Assembly: GCA_029379225.1 (NCBI GenBank)
Contig: JAQYWR010000021.1
Location: 1-64,000 of the forward strand
From: Nostoc sp. S4
Lineage (GTDB): Bacteria > Cyanobacteriota > Cyanobacteriia > Cyanobacteriales > Nostocaceae
DNA: 64,000 bases
Direction of reading: 5' to 3'
Below are positions 9,183-18,390 of the stretch, piece after piece (positions within the stretch are counted from its first letter, which is position 1; each line of letters begins with the position of its first letter). The notes under the pieces are model-generated. The model searched no databases, had not been told where the DNA came from, and was given only the letters and a program-made list of their open reading frames with translations. The position numbers were made by a program, and so were the translations under genes.

Positions 9183-9503
9183 TCATCTTATAGCGATCGC
9201 TAATGCCATTTCCAATTGTTCTTGGGTCAAAGTGGTTAAAATAAACACCTCTTGTACAGTTTTACCCTGTCGGGCGATGACTTTGTAGCCGCCACGAATT
9301 GGTACTGATACACGCAGTTGCATCTTTGGGCAATGACCTTTCACCCGCCCAATTACCCCCGGCGTCACAGTTTGGATGCCATCTTGCTGACACAGACGTT
9401 CTAAAATAGGGATCAGACCAGAAAGATGAGTGGAATGATTCCAAACTAGTCTGCCAGCTTTTTGTGAAACTGTTCGGTCAGGATCTACGGCGGGTTTGCC
9501 CAT
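9183..9503 (-). CDS. DUF2103 family protein
   Basis: The 106-residue protein matches what I know of the cyanobacterial DUF2103 family, with the conserved stretch GRLVWNHSTHLSGLIPIL and a second half GHCPKMQLRVSVPIRGGYKVIARQ. The conserved His and Cys residues would allow metal binding, but no activity is established. The ATG at 9503 lies 5 bp after the clpS stop codon, so the two genes are almost certainly one transcript, which hints at a link to protein turnover. Confidence 0.75.
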   Translation of the reverse strand: MGKPAVDPDRTVSQKAGRLVWNHSTHLSGLIPILERLCQQDGIQTVTPGVIGRVKGHCPKMQLRVSVPIRGGYKVIARQGKTVQEVFILTTLTQEQLEMALAIAIR

Positions 9504-9508
9504 AATGA

Positions 9509-9835
9509 TTAAGCTGCTTCTAGAGGTGCCATTGTCAAACCTGCACGGCGCAGCTGCTGATGATAAAGTTCCGCAGGTTCTTGGGGACCAACCCAGACGA
9601 TCGCTTGACCTTCATAGTGTACCTGATTAGTCAGATCCCAAGCGCGATCGCCACTCATTCCGGGAATATATTTCATCAAACATTCGGCCACATGCTGGAA
9701 TGTATTAAAATCATCATTTAATACAATCACTTTGTAATTTGGATAAGTCTTAGGGGTAACTTGATTAGACCGTTCAGGAGCTACAGTTGGTGCTGTCGCC
9801 ATCCCGTAAACATCTGCTGAAAGTGTCGTAACCAT
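9509..9835 (-). CDS. clpS: ATP-dependent Clp protease adaptor ClpS
   Basis: ClpS delivers N-degron substrates to ClpC/ClpP in the cytoplasm. The core motif NYKVIVLNDDFNTFQHV and the following helix VAECLMKYIPGMS are diagnostic, and YEGQAIVWVGPQEPAELYHQQL completes the domain. I place the start at the ATG at 9835 (MVTTLSADVYG). An ATG at 9802 (MATAPTV) is an equally possible start, and a TTG lies further upstream at 9850. The N-terminal ~30 residues are the usual variable tail. DUF2103 follows immediately in the same operon. Confidence 0.93.
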   Translation of the reverse strand: MVTTLSADVYGMATAPTVAPERSNQVTPKTYPNYKVIVLNDDFNTFQHVAECLMKYIPGMSGDRAWDLTNQVHYEGQAIVWVGPQEPAELYHQQLRRAGLTMAPLEAA

Positions 9836-9910
9836 AAAACAATTAGTCAATAGGATTTTACAAAACTACATTATAAGTAACAGTCTAATCTATTGTCTGT
9901 TGTTCGTTGT

Positions 9911-9953
9911 CATTTGTCATTTGCTAAAACTAATGACAAATGACCAATGACTA
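9911..9953. repeat. AATGACA/TTTGTCA heptamer repeat cluster
   Basis: CATTTGTCATTTG and CTAATGACAAATGACC face each other, so the run can fold on itself. It fills the gap between clpS and the end of the FAD oxidoreductase gene. Confidence 0.6.
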
Positions 9954-9954
9954 C

Positions 9955-11985
9955 CTAGCGCCAATTATCCCAGTTTTCATTAAAAATGGATGTATCGGGG
10001 AAAGCAGTAGGGTTACCATTTTGTTCCAACAAGCGTTTGAGTGCTTCTAGCTGTGGTTCAGGTTTGGGTAAGTCATCAACTAATTGATAAGGTGCGATCG
10101 CGTTTTTGAGCGCAAAACTAGCAACGGTTCCCGCAGCGGCGCCAGCTGACCATTCAAAGGAATGTACTCGATAGGCAGCGGCAGCAATATGACTAGTAGC
10201 AATGCTTTTACCTCCTACCAGCAAATTATCAATTTTCTGGGGAATCATCGCCCTCAAGGGAATTTGGAAGGGATAAGCTTGACCAGCACCGCGCCTTTCA
10301 CCGGCACGTTCTGTGTTACCAGGAGTTTCTGGGGGACTGTTCGTCATGCAAGGATGGAAATCTATCGCGTAGTGACCAATACCTACAGCGTCAGGGAAGA
10401 TGGTAGAACGAGTCCGGCGCATTACTTTGTCTAGTGAGATTTCACCCGCAATTACAGATGTAGCTTCCAGTCCGGCGAGTGCGGCTGTTAATTGCCGATA
10501 CATATCTGCTGGCAGAGTCTTGCGGTAATATTCGTCATTGTAATTTCGGCGAGAAATATCAATTTCCCAAACACCAAAGCCCCCAGGTTGTCCCCAACTA
10601 GGGCGTCCAATAATGCGGCGTCCTTCTCGCATATAAGGATATTTCGATAAGCCGTGGACTGTTCCCATTGGCGAATTTAGCCCGGAAAGAAAGCGATTAT
10701 TGAGTTGCTGCTGCTTCACACCTTCTCCTAGTTGAGAATCTGTAGTCCCAGCTACCAACCAATAATAGAACGAGAGGGCGTTTTCCTCAGCTTTGCGGAG
10801 GGTTTCTGTTCGCAGTCCTCCCATCCAACCTCCTGGCTGCAACTGTCCAGTAGCTTCTAGCTGTTGGCGAGTATAAATTAGGTTATCTTTGGCTGTTCCG
10901 GGGCGGTAGTCGTTACCCCAAGTCCAGTTTTGCATGGAGATATCCCTTGGTGTAGGAGCAATAAAATTTATGCCCCCAAATTTTTCTGGTTTTCCTTTGT
11001 TCGGACTCCAAATCCGACGGTAGGTAAAAACTAAGTCAAAATTAGCCAATCGTGTTAATTCATAGCTGAAATATGGCGAGTATTGTAAATAAAATGGCGG
11101 TGTTGTTTGGGGTTGCGGTTCCTTAGTTGCCTCCATTGCAAAGGTGTAGGTAAAGCCTTGAGGGCAATAAGGATCGTTGGTGGTGCTGGAAGCAGAAGGT
11201 TCCAAGTAGGAACGAGCATCAATGCCTAAGCGGTAAGGTACATCAGCAAGGGCGATAATTTCCCCGGTTTCACTGGTATCTACAACGTACCATTTAGGAG
11301 CATCTGTTTTACTTGACTTGGGAAGAAAACGGAGAATAGTTTTAGTAAATCGAGACGAATTATCGTAGCTATAGGCGTCTTCAATAACTTGAGATAACGT
11401 AAAAGTGTTAAGGGCTGGTGCGCCTTGTGCTGGTTGATGTTGGATAGCGATCGCACTATTAATTATTTTACCATCGGCACTGATTTCTAAATCTTTAATT
11501 ACTGTGTTAGGAAACCATTGCAGCTTTCCTTTACCTCGTTTTTCAGCATCTTTGAGCATCTGAGTCAAAATGCTGTGAGCATCGTGGGGAAGAAAACAAG
11601 ACTCACTTACCCAGCAGTCACCAGGGTTGAGTTTACCGTATTTGCGATCGATACGGTTTCGCAATTCCAGGTAGCCACGAGAATAAAATTGCTTGGCTCG
11701 TTGGGTTGGACGTTCATCTAACGCAGATGTCCCTTGAGCAGAAATTTGTCCTCCCAGCCAGTCGGTAATTTCTGTTAGACAAACCGTTCGTCCTGCGAGT
11801 AACCCCTCGTAAGCCGTGGCAACACCGGATAGTCCGCCACCCACAACTAAAATCTCACAATTGACACTTTTATCTGGGGTTCTCGATGGTGTAGCGTTTG
11901 CCACATCAAATGCAACTAAGCTAGATATTAAATTGAGACCGAACAGCAATGTCAAACTATAAGCTACTCTATGTGTATGCTTCAT
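9955..11985 (-). CDS. secreted FAD-dependent oxidoreductase
   Basis: The ATG at 11985 gives 676 residues starting MKHTHRVAYSLTLLFGLN, a signal peptide cleaved near VANA. The Rossmann FAD motif follows (VVGGGLSGVATA, then LTEITDWLGGQIS). The C-terminal part has VGGKSIATSHIAAAAYRVHSFEWSAGAAAGTVA, typical of the FAD_oxidored family. The substrate is unknown. Members of this family occur in cell-envelope and polysaccharide settings. A longer frame reaches 12006, but its first residues do not look like a signal peptide. No operon partner is visible on the minus strand upstream. Confidence 0.85.
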   Translation of the reverse strand: MKHTHRVAYSLTLLFGLNLISSLVAFDVANATPSRTPDKSVNCEILVVGGGLSGVATAYEGLLAGRTVCLTEITDWLGGQISAQGTSALDERPTQRAKQFYSRGYLELRNRIDRKYGKLNPGDCWVSESCFLPHDAHSILTQMLKDAEKRGKGKLQWFPNTVIKDLEISADGKIINSAIAIQHQPAQGAPALNTFTLSQVIEDAYSYDNSSRFTKTILRFLPKSSKTDAPKWYVVDTSETGEIIALADVPYRLGIDARSYLEPSASSTTNDPYCPQGFTYTFAMEATKEPQPQTTPPFYLQYSPYFSYELTRLANFDLVFTYRRIWSPNKGKPEKFGGINFIAPTPRDISMQNWTWGNDYRPGTAKDNLIYTRQQLEATGQLQPGGWMGGLRTETLRKAEENALSFYYWLVAGTTDSQLGEGVKQQQLNNRFLSGLNSPMGTVHGLSKYPYMREGRRIIGRPSWGQPGGFGVWEIDISRRNYNDEYYRKTLPADMYRQLTAALAGLEATSVIAGEISLDKVMRRTRSTIFPDAVGIGHYAIDFHPCMTNSPPETPGNTERAGERRGAGQAYPFQIPLRAMIPQKIDNLLVGGKSIATSHIAAAAYRVHSFEWSAGAAAGTVASFALKNAIAPYQLVDDLPKPEPQLEALKRLLEQNGNPTAFPDTSIFNENWDNWR

Positions 11986-12006
11986 CGTTAAAGAAACCCC
12001 TTCCAC

Positions 12007-12248
12007 TTTTGTTCCATTTTGTAGACGGTATCATCAAGGAAATGTTTAACTCAAGCAATTTTTCTGAAGTTATACCGGCGTTGCAATTCCCCGATAGCAC
12101 CTATGAGTGCGAGCCAAACACAGTCGAGTGTACTCCTTCGCTACAGGAGGCACTCCCATTCAAACAAGCAAGCTACGCAAAGCGTGTTGTAGAGAAATCT
12201 CCCCTGACGAGAAATTACTACAACAGAAGGCAACTTGGTATCAGAAGC
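12007..12248. other. intergenic region with imperfect hairpin
   Basis: No credible gene is seen. At 12126-12155, GAGTGTACTCCT and AGGAGGCACTC form an imperfect inverted repeat around TCGCTAC, a type of dispersed palindrome common in Nostoc intergenic DNA. Confidence 0.45.
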
Positions 12249-12562
12249 GAATGGCACGCTTGTTAAGCAGAAATCATTGATATTACTGGTTTTGGGGTGT
12301 GCGGTGTAGGGTGTAGGGTGTGGAAAGTTAAGCCTAAAAAGAAAGCACATAGAGAACATCTAACTTGAATGGCACGCTTGTTAATCGCAAAGCCCAGATA
12401 TAACTGGCTTTTTGAGTGTGGGGAGTGTAGGGAGAGAGGGGAGTGTGGGGGAAAGATTTCTTCTCCATCCTCCCACACCTCCTTTTCCTCCCACACCTCC
12501 CACACCTCCTTTTCCTTCCACACCCTGCCCTGACGAGGTTTCAGCTTTTTTTAGTGCCATTC
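12249..12562. repeat. repeat block: two GAATGGCACGCTTGTTAA units with G-rich and C-rich arms
   Basis: GAATGGCACGCTTGTTAA occurs at 12249-12266 and 12367-12384, each followed by a similar ATATNACTGG stretch and a G-rich GTGTGGGG-type run. The second unit continues into a C-rich run (12470-12530), then CCCTGACGAGG, and closes with GTGCCATTC at 12554-12562. That is the reverse complement of the opening GAATGGCAC. The unit at 12367-12562 is therefore bounded by 9-bp inverted ends, like a small non-autonomous mobile element. Parts recur at 15346-15563 and 36860-37020. Confidence 0.65.
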
Positions 12563-12737
12563 CATCTAACTCTTCTTCTTGGATGGCGTCAAAATCATCA
12601 ATAAAAGGTAATATTACTTTTTGGTGTTCAATCTGACGCTGAACTGGGACAGTGGGAATAGGGGGTTCACATATACTATTCTAAAAAATTCCTATTGCAA
12701 ATATGTTGGTAGAAATGTATAGATAGCAATACCTTGC

Positions 12738-12774
12738 AGGAGAAAGTGAAAAATATCAGTGGTGGCTGTTGACT
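12738..12774 (+). repeat. 37-bp dispersed repeat, copy 1
   Basis: The segment starting AGGAGAAAGTGAAAAATATC and ending GGTGGCTGTTGACT recurs at 25456-25492 with only two mismatches. Here it is followed by AGTCAATAGTCAAC and the IS630 remnant. Confidence 0.75.
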
Positions 12775-12872
12775 GGTGAGAGTCAATAGTCAACAGCAAT
12801 ATTTCATAAATGATTTAGGACTCCAAGATGTCGTCCTTATAGTCAATTATCTGTTGCAAAGATTTTTGGAAG

Positions 12873-13142
12873 TCCCGTACTGCAATAGGATTCAGTATTA
12901 TGGCTGTTCTTCCAGAAAATATTATCTTATTGTTTCAACCACCTCATTCTCCAGAACTTAACCCTATAGAACGAGTTTGGGAACATCTGAAACGAGATTT
13001 GAAGTGGGAGTTATTTGATAATCTGGAACATTTACGAGCTAAGATTGCTGAACTTCTTGCTCAACTTACCTTTGAAGTGGCTGCTTCGTTGACTAGCTAT
13101 GATTTCATTTTGAATGCTTTATCTGTCACAAACATTTTTTGA
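12873..13142 (+). pseudogene. IS630-family transposase, C-terminal fragment
   Basis: The frame reads PENIILLFQPPHSPELNP followed by IERVWEHLKRDLKWELF, the hallmark end of the DDE domain of IS630 transposases, including the catalytic Glu of IERVWE. It runs to a stop at 13140. Only about 90 codons remain: the N-terminal helix-turn-helix and the first two catalytic Asp residues are absent, and the sequence upstream is not coding. The end is followed by TTGAATTGGTATTAG, which resembles a sequence at 62860-62876 and may be an IS end. The fragment is not functional. Confidence 0.85.
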
Positions 13143-13975
13143 ATTGGTATTAGTTATTAGAAATAAGTCATCAGCAGAATTCAAAATGCAGAATTGGGAA
13201 GTAAAGGAGGGTTTATAGCTGGCTTTGAGGCTAGGCTTATGTACTTTACTTTGCTTGAAATCTGCTGTAAATATTAAGAGGCGATCGCTCCAATCAGTAA
13301 CAGAACTATTTTGAATTTTACTGAGGTAGACTTGTCCAAATCTTCCAACTAGCTCGGATCTCTTGAAGTCAGAAAAACTACTTGGGGAAGGTACGAGGTA
13401 AAGGGGATGTCATAAATACCCTCAACAGCCTGCTGTATTTGAAGTAGTTGTTCTATCGAGTCGCCTTGACAATGTTCAGGTCAAAGAACTCGTAGACTAA
13501 ATGTCATTTTTTACAAGTATGAAGTTTTCTGCAATAAAACGGCAAGTATCATCATACATAATGCGATCCGCAACTTAACTTGATGTGCCACTTTCCAAGG
13601 CGTAATGTGGGTTTCATGCACGAGATTAAATATAATGCTACAATCCCCTATGTGTAAATTTAAGGATTAAGTTCTCTTTGAAATTAGTAAAAAATTATCA
13701 CCAGTATGGAAAAAGACTTAAATTCAGCAAACAGACAACACTCGTAGTTGATAACTGTACGATGGAAGACTCTATCTAAGTAAAAATTGATAATTAATCA
13801 CGTAACAACTGTTAAAATCCGTAGAGAAAATTCCTCAACAGTGTTAAATGCAATTGTGATTTAAAAAATCATAATTTGTTAACAATCTAAATTAAATAAT
13901 ACAAAGTAGTAGCCCTTACTATAATTAGCAATCAATCCACTCATCTGTGGCTATATTCACATTTACAAATAGCTC
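13143..13975. other. intergenic region with possible decayed minus-strand reading frame
   Basis: This 833-bp stretch has no intact gene. On the minus strand, 13349-13480 reads 43 codons without a stop, including EQLLQIQQAVEGIYDIPF, and a frame shift then continues into SELVGRFGQVYLSKIQ down to about 13160. The amino-acid composition looks protein-like, but I do not recognise it. The last ~300 bp before the glycosyltransferase are AT-rich leader. Confidence 0.35.
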
Positions 13976-15265
13976 ATGGACATTCTGATTTATTCCTACA
14001 ACTATCATCCAGAGCCGATTGGAATTGCTCCCTTAATGACTGAATTGGCAGAAGGACTGGTGAAGCGAGGTCATCAGGTGCGAGCAATTACTGCAATGCC
14101 TAACTATCCTCAGCGCCAGATTTACGACGAGTATCAGGGTAAGTGGTACGTTACCGAACAAAAAAATGGGGTTACAATTCAACGAAGTTACGTGCGAATT
14201 AAGTCTAAACCCAATGTTCTAGACCGATTATTGTTAGAACTGAGCTTTGTTTTCACCAGCTTGCCGCAAGCCTTTAAAGGCAAACGTCCAGATGTGATTA
14301 TCTTAACAGTTCCGCCTCTTTTCGGTATCTTACCAGCAGCAATATTGAGTTGCTTATATAATTGCCCATTAGTTCTGAATGTACAAGATATTTTACCAGA
14401 AGCAGCTGTGCGTGTTGGGTTGCTAAAAAACAAGTGGATAATCCGAACTCTTGCAGCTTTAGAAAAATTTGCATATCGCACTGCACACCGTATTAGCGTC
14501 ATTGCTGATGGGTTTAGTGAGAATTTGGTAAATAAAGGAGTACCTGTTAATAAAATTGTTTGTATTCCCAATTGGGTGAACATAAATTTTATCCGTCCTT
14601 TACCGAAACACGATAACTCCTGGAGAGCTACACATCAACTAGATGGTAAATTTGTAGTACTTTATTCAGGAAACATTGCCTTAACACAAGGTTTAGAGAC
14701 AGTCATACAAGCAGCAGTTTGCTTGCGTCATATCAAAGATATTGTGTTTGCGATCGCTGGTGAAGCAACGGCATTGCAAAGGTTACAAGAATATTGTCTA
14801 TTAAATGAAGCAGACAATATTTTGCTGCTACCCTTGCAACCGCGAGAAAAACTACCCGAAATGCTAGCAGCATCCGATGTAGGGTTAATTGTGCAAAAAC
14901 ACAATGTGATTTCATTCAATATGCCTTCAAAAATACCACTTTTGTTAGCAAGTGGTCGCCCGATTGTGGGTTCAGTTCCAGCCAGTGGTACTGCTGCAAG
15001 AGCGATCGCACTTAGTGGTGGTGGCATAATTGTGGAGCCAGAATCACCTCATGCTTTAGCAGAAGCAATAGAGAATTTATATACCAATCCCACTCTAGCA
15101 ACAAAGCTAGGTCAAACAGGCAGACAGTTCGCGGAAGCAAACTATTCCTTAGAGCAAGCACTCGATCGCTATGAGTGGCTGTTTTCTCATATTGTTACCA
15201 ATCAAAAATCAATCAGGGATATATTACCAAAATTGCATTCCAAGAAATCGGTTGTGGATGGTTGA
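13976..15265 (+). CDS. WcaI-type glycosyltransferase, GT4 family
   Basis: The 429-residue enzyme is predicted to transfer a sugar from a nucleotide sugar during exopolysaccharide synthesis on the cytoplasmic side of the membrane. It starts MDILIYSYNYHPEPIGIAP, a typical WcaI-like opening (YxPExxGIAP). Further features are VLNVQDILPEAAVRVGLL in the middle, IPNWVNINFIRPL at the domain linker and the GT4 C-terminal half with VLYSGNIALTQGLETVI and the EPESPHALAEAI region. The ATG at 13976 is the natural start. No other polysaccharide gene is adjacent and the gene sits between repeat-rich stretches, so its pathway is not evident. Confidence 0.87.
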   Translation: MDILIYSYNYHPEPIGIAPLMTELAEGLVKRGHQVRAITAMPNYPQRQIYDEYQGKWYVTEQKNGVTIQRSYVRIKSKPNVLDRLLLELSFVFTSLPQAFKGKRPDVIILTVPPLFGILPAAILSCLYNCPLVLNVQDILPEAAVRVGLLKNKWIIRTLAALEKFAYRTAHRISVIADGFSENLVNKGVPVNKIVCIPNWVNINFIRPLPKHDNSWRATHQLDGKFVVLYSGNIALTQGLETVIQAAVCLRHIKDIVFAIAGEATALQRLQEYCLLNEADNILLLPLQPREKLPEMLAASDVGLIVQKHNVISFNMPSKIPLLLASGRPIVGSVPASGTAARAIALSGGGIIVEPESPHALAEAIENLYTNPTLATKLGQTGRQFAEANYSLEQALDRYEWLFSHIVTNQKSIRDILPKLHSKKSVVDG

Positions 15266-15312
15266 AGGGTATGGAAATGTTGACTTTTGACCAAGCCACA
15301 TTGGGGCTATTT

Positions 15313-15563
15313 GTGGGGTGTAGGGTGTGGGGTGTGGAGTATGAGGAATGGCACGCTTGTAAACGTGAAACCTCGTCAGCACAGGGTGTAGGGGGTGGCT
15401 GAATGGGTGTTGGAGAAAATCAGGAAAATTAAAAACAGGTGCGAACATTAATAAACTTCTTTGCTACGCAACTCTGGCGCGAACGCCACTATACCCCACA
15501 CCCTACACCCCACACCCTTTCATCCTTATGAATATTGGATTTGCCGATATCTTAGTGCCATTC
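15313..15563. repeat. G-rich/C-rich inverted-repeat element with GAATGGCAC ends
   Basis: A 21-bp G-rich arm at 15313-15333 (GTGGGGTGTAGGG...) is the exact reverse complement of 15493-15513. Inside lie GAATGGCACGCTTGT (15346-15360) and GAAACCTCGTCAG (15367-15379), both also present in the 12.2-12.6 kb block, the latter inverted. GTGCCATTC closes the element at 15555-15563. This is a third member of the repeat family and could form a very long hairpin. Confidence 0.65.
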
Positions 15564-16268
15564 GAGTATGAGGGAAGAGATAGCCCCAACAACCCACTCT
15601 TCACAAGCCCCGTCATCAAGGACGTAGCTTCATGTCGGAGTTCCAAGTTCCGAAAACGTGCCGTCTTTACACTCAGCCACACCCTACCCCGAACACCCTA
15701 TTGCTAACTGAGGAGTTATTATTCTCCCCTGTGTTCCCCATTTTCACGAATTTGGCAAAATAAAATCACCCGATCGGGTGACCTAAGTGTAGGAAGTTGA
15801 GATTACTCAAACAGAGGATTCTAGGTAAATATATAGTGATTGTGCTTTTTTCTTAGTGAGGATAACTCGATGAAACTCGCAATCTTGGTTAAGAGAGCAA
15901 AATTAATTAGCGATCGCTCCATATCCTTTTCTTCCTTGAGAGCAATATTCAGTATTACTTAAGAGAGGTAAACTGATTTTTGGCATTACCAATCCTCTTT
16001 ACGATGTAGTTATAATGCAACCTAATACTGGCACAGATATGCAAGCAAGCGCTTGCGAACACTAATGAAAAACTTACCATTTGGTTGCCCGTCTTGATTT
16101 GATAGGAGAGTGATAAATTGCTGGTTTAATAGCTGGTTGTGTACTAAAACAAGGGTGAGGAGAAGGGTACAGTGCGCTCAGATATTAATTTGAAAGCATC
16201 TTTGCAGAGTTTTGCGGGTATATTAGTTTACCTGAGAAGTAGAGGGGCAAAGCCAAGTGGGGGAGATG
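15564..16268. other. intergenic region with a 16-bp perfect palindrome
   Basis: I see no gene here. TCACCCGATCGGGTGA (15766-15781) is a perfect 16-bp palindrome, and GCAAGCGCTTGC near 16043 is a 12-bp one. Either could be a protein-binding site or a palindromic repeat. One HIP1 site lies near 15911. Confidence 0.45.
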
Positions 16269-16321
16269 AGGGAGTGTGGAGGCAGATGATAAAAAAGCTT
16301 CCCACCACTTCCACACTCCCT
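16269..16321. repeat. inverted repeat with 12-bp perfect arms upstream of the HlyD gene
   Basis: AGGGAGTGTGGA (16269-16280) and TCCACACTCCCT (16310-16321) are perfect reverse complements. The loop contains GATAAAAAAGCTTCCCA, nearly shared with the hairpin at 18011-18063 beyond the HlyD gene. A terminator role is possible, but no U-tract follows. Confidence 0.6.
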
Positions 16322-16409
16322 GTTTGACACATGCCCCTTTGCTGCCTTTGGTCTTCATTGACGTAAGTAAGATTGTTCAAGTCTAAATCCACAAGACGAG
16401 AAAACGAAA

Positions 16410-17993
16410 ATGTCCAATTCTGAGTTCCCTGAGTCTTCCTATCCTGTTGAAATACAACAGCCTGCTATTAATGAATCCGATCGAGAGTCGGAATCATTGT
16501 CAAAGCGATCGCCCAAGCCGCCTAAAAAGCGACGTTGGCTTCTGTTATTGGGAATTATTTTGTTAATTGCAGGTGTTGGTTTTGGTTGGCGCTGGTGGCA
16601 AACTAACAATGCCAAGAATGCAGCTGCTAATCAGGCGGCTAATAGCCCACCGCCAGTTCCCGTTAAGCTTGCAACTGTAGAAACAGAAACTATGCAACAA
16701 AGTTCGCAGTTTCTTGGCTCTTTGGAGGCTCCACGTTCGGTAATTATTAAGCCACAGATTGAAGGACGAATTACCCAGATTTTTGTTAACGAGGGTAATC
16801 GAGTCCAACAAGGGCAAGTTATTTTTAGCTTGCAAAGTGATGATGCTCAAGCTCAGTTATTACAAGCTAGAGGCGCACTCCAACAAGCCCAGGCACGTCT
16901 TGCTGAACTCAAAGCGGGTACGCGACAAGAAGAAGTTGCCCAAGCCAGAGCGCAGTTAGGCCAAGCCCAAGCTCGCCTCAAAGATGCTCAAGCAGGAGCG
17001 CAACCAGAAGAAATTGCTCAGGCTGAGGCTCAAATCGAGTCGGCTAAATCCGATGTGGAACTGGCACAATCGCGAGCCAAGCGATACGATCAACTCAGAA
17101 AAGAGGGTGCAGTTTCCCAAGATTTGTTAGAAGGATATCTCAAAGAACAGCGGAGTGCCGAAGCTGCCCTTGTAGTGGCCCAGAAACGTTTAGACCAACT
17201 CCGCCAGAGCAGAAATTCTAGTATCAATGAGCTAGCTGCTGCCGTCGAACAACAGCAACAGAACTTAAGGCAACTGCAAAATGGTTCGCGCCCAGAAGAA
17301 ATTGCCCAAGCGCGATCGCAAGTAACTCAAGCAGTGGCTCAAGTCCAAGCAGCCCAAGTCCAACTGCAATATACAAAAGTCCTAGCTCCTTTCACTGGCA
17401 TTGTTGGCGATATTCCCACAAAAGTCGGAGATTACGTCGAAAAAGCAGATCAACTGACTACCTTAACTAGAAATGACTCTTTAGAACTAAATATTTCCGT
17501 TCCCCTAGCAGAAGCCAAAAAATTGCGCTTGGGATTACCCGTACAAATGCTCGACGCCCAAGGCAAAGCCATAGCCACAGGTAAAATCAGCTTTATCTCT
17601 CCAGATGCAAGTTTAGATTCCCAGACAGTTTTGGCTAAAGCCAACTTTGGCAATAATTCTAGAAGGCAACTGCTCAATCGTCAGTCAGTACAAACCAAAG
17701 TGATCTGGGACGAACGCCCAGGAATTTTGATTCCAGTCACAGCAGTATCTCGCTTAGGTGGAGAAACATTTGTATTTGTGGCTCAAGCACCAGCACAAAA
17801 CTCTAAACCCGGAGCGCCAAAATTAGTGGCTCAACAAAAGCCCGTGAAATTAGGAGTTATTGAAGGCAATAATTATCAAGTTATTCAAGGACTAAAAGCT
17901 GGTGAGAAAATCGTTGTTTCTGGTATTCTTAGTCTCACCAATGGCGCCCCCATTACTCCTGCACCCGAAACAGTCAGTAGTCGGAATTTTTAG
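16410..17993 (+). CDS. HlyD/AcrA-type periplasmic adaptor of an efflux pump
   Basis: The 527-residue membrane-fusion protein would link an inner-membrane pump to an outer-membrane channel. A single transmembrane anchor lies at ~residues 42-62 (WLLLLGIILLIAGVGFGW). Next come the first lipoyl half-motif (SVIIKPQIEGRITQIFVNEGNRVQQGQVIF, ~110-140), a long coiled-coil hairpin (~150-310), the second lipoyl half (VLAPFTGIVGDIPTKVGDYV, ~325) and the beta-barrel and membrane-proximal domains. The coiled coil holds three near repeats, RQEEVAQARAQ, QPEEIAQAEAQ and RPEEIAQARSQ. No RND or ABC pump gene is adjacent, so it must pair with a distant transporter. Confidence 0.9.
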   Translation: MSNSEFPESSYPVEIQQPAINESDRESESLSKRSPKPPKKRRWLLLLGIILLIAGVGFGWRWWQTNNAKNAAANQAANSPPPVPVKLATVETETMQQSSQFLGSLEAPRSVIIKPQIEGRITQIFVNEGNRVQQGQVIFSLQSDDAQAQLLQARGALQQAQARLAELKAGTRQEEVAQARAQLGQAQARLKDAQAGAQPEEIAQAEAQIESAKSDVELAQSRAKRYDQLRKEGAVSQDLLEGYLKEQRSAEAALVVAQKRLDQLRQSRNSSINELAAAVEQQQQNLRQLQNGSRPEEIAQARSQVTQAVAQVQAAQVQLQYTKVLAPFTGIVGDIPTKVGDYVEKADQLTTLTRNDSLELNISVPLAEAKKLRLGLPVQMLDAQGKAIATGKISFISPDASLDSQTVLAKANFGNNSRRQLLNRQSVQTKVIWDERPGILIPVTAVSRLGGETFVFVAQAPAQNSKPGAPKLVAQQKPVKLGVIEGNNYQVIQGLKAGEKIVVSGILSLTNGAPITPAPETVSSRNF

Positions 17994-18010
17994 CTTCAGA
18001 CAAGGATGGT

Positions 18011-18063
18011 GAGTGGGCAAAGTATTGGAAAGATTATTAAAAAGCTTCCCATCTTTCCCACTC
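18011..18063. repeat. inverted repeat downstream of the HlyD gene
   Basis: GAGTGGGCAAAG (18011-18022) and CTTTCCCACTC (18053-18063) pair with one bulge. The loop contains ATTAAAAAGCTTCCCA, close to the loop at 16281-16309. The rest of the 17994-18390 gap shows only CCTGCCT-type repeats near 18267-18282 and no gene. Confidence 0.55.
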
Positions 18064-18390
18064 CTACCACTCTCGCTGTATCTGAATGATTTTAAGCTCC
18101 AGCAACGCAGTTATAATTACGAGTTATTGTTCATTAGCAAACAACTGACGAACAATATCAGGCGATGCGCCCCCTCAAATCGCACTCTTTGTTGTATAAC
18201 AAGCGAATTAAAGGTTAGGACATCTTGAAAGCCTGGATGTTGAAATAGTAATGTTTTACTTGCTACCTTCTGCCTCCTGCCTCCAGCAAGAACTGCTATA
18301 CTTCTGTGTTATCTCTGCGTAAGATAAGTCATCCTGCAAATATGCGATGCCTAGCTAAATTCACCCCACTGTTATCCAAGGCGATTATTT

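Noticed and set aside
12263..12636. Open frames through the G-rich/C-rich repeats at 12.3-12.6 kb
   Set aside because: They consist of repeated short peptides from low-complexity DNA and carry no start-site evidence.
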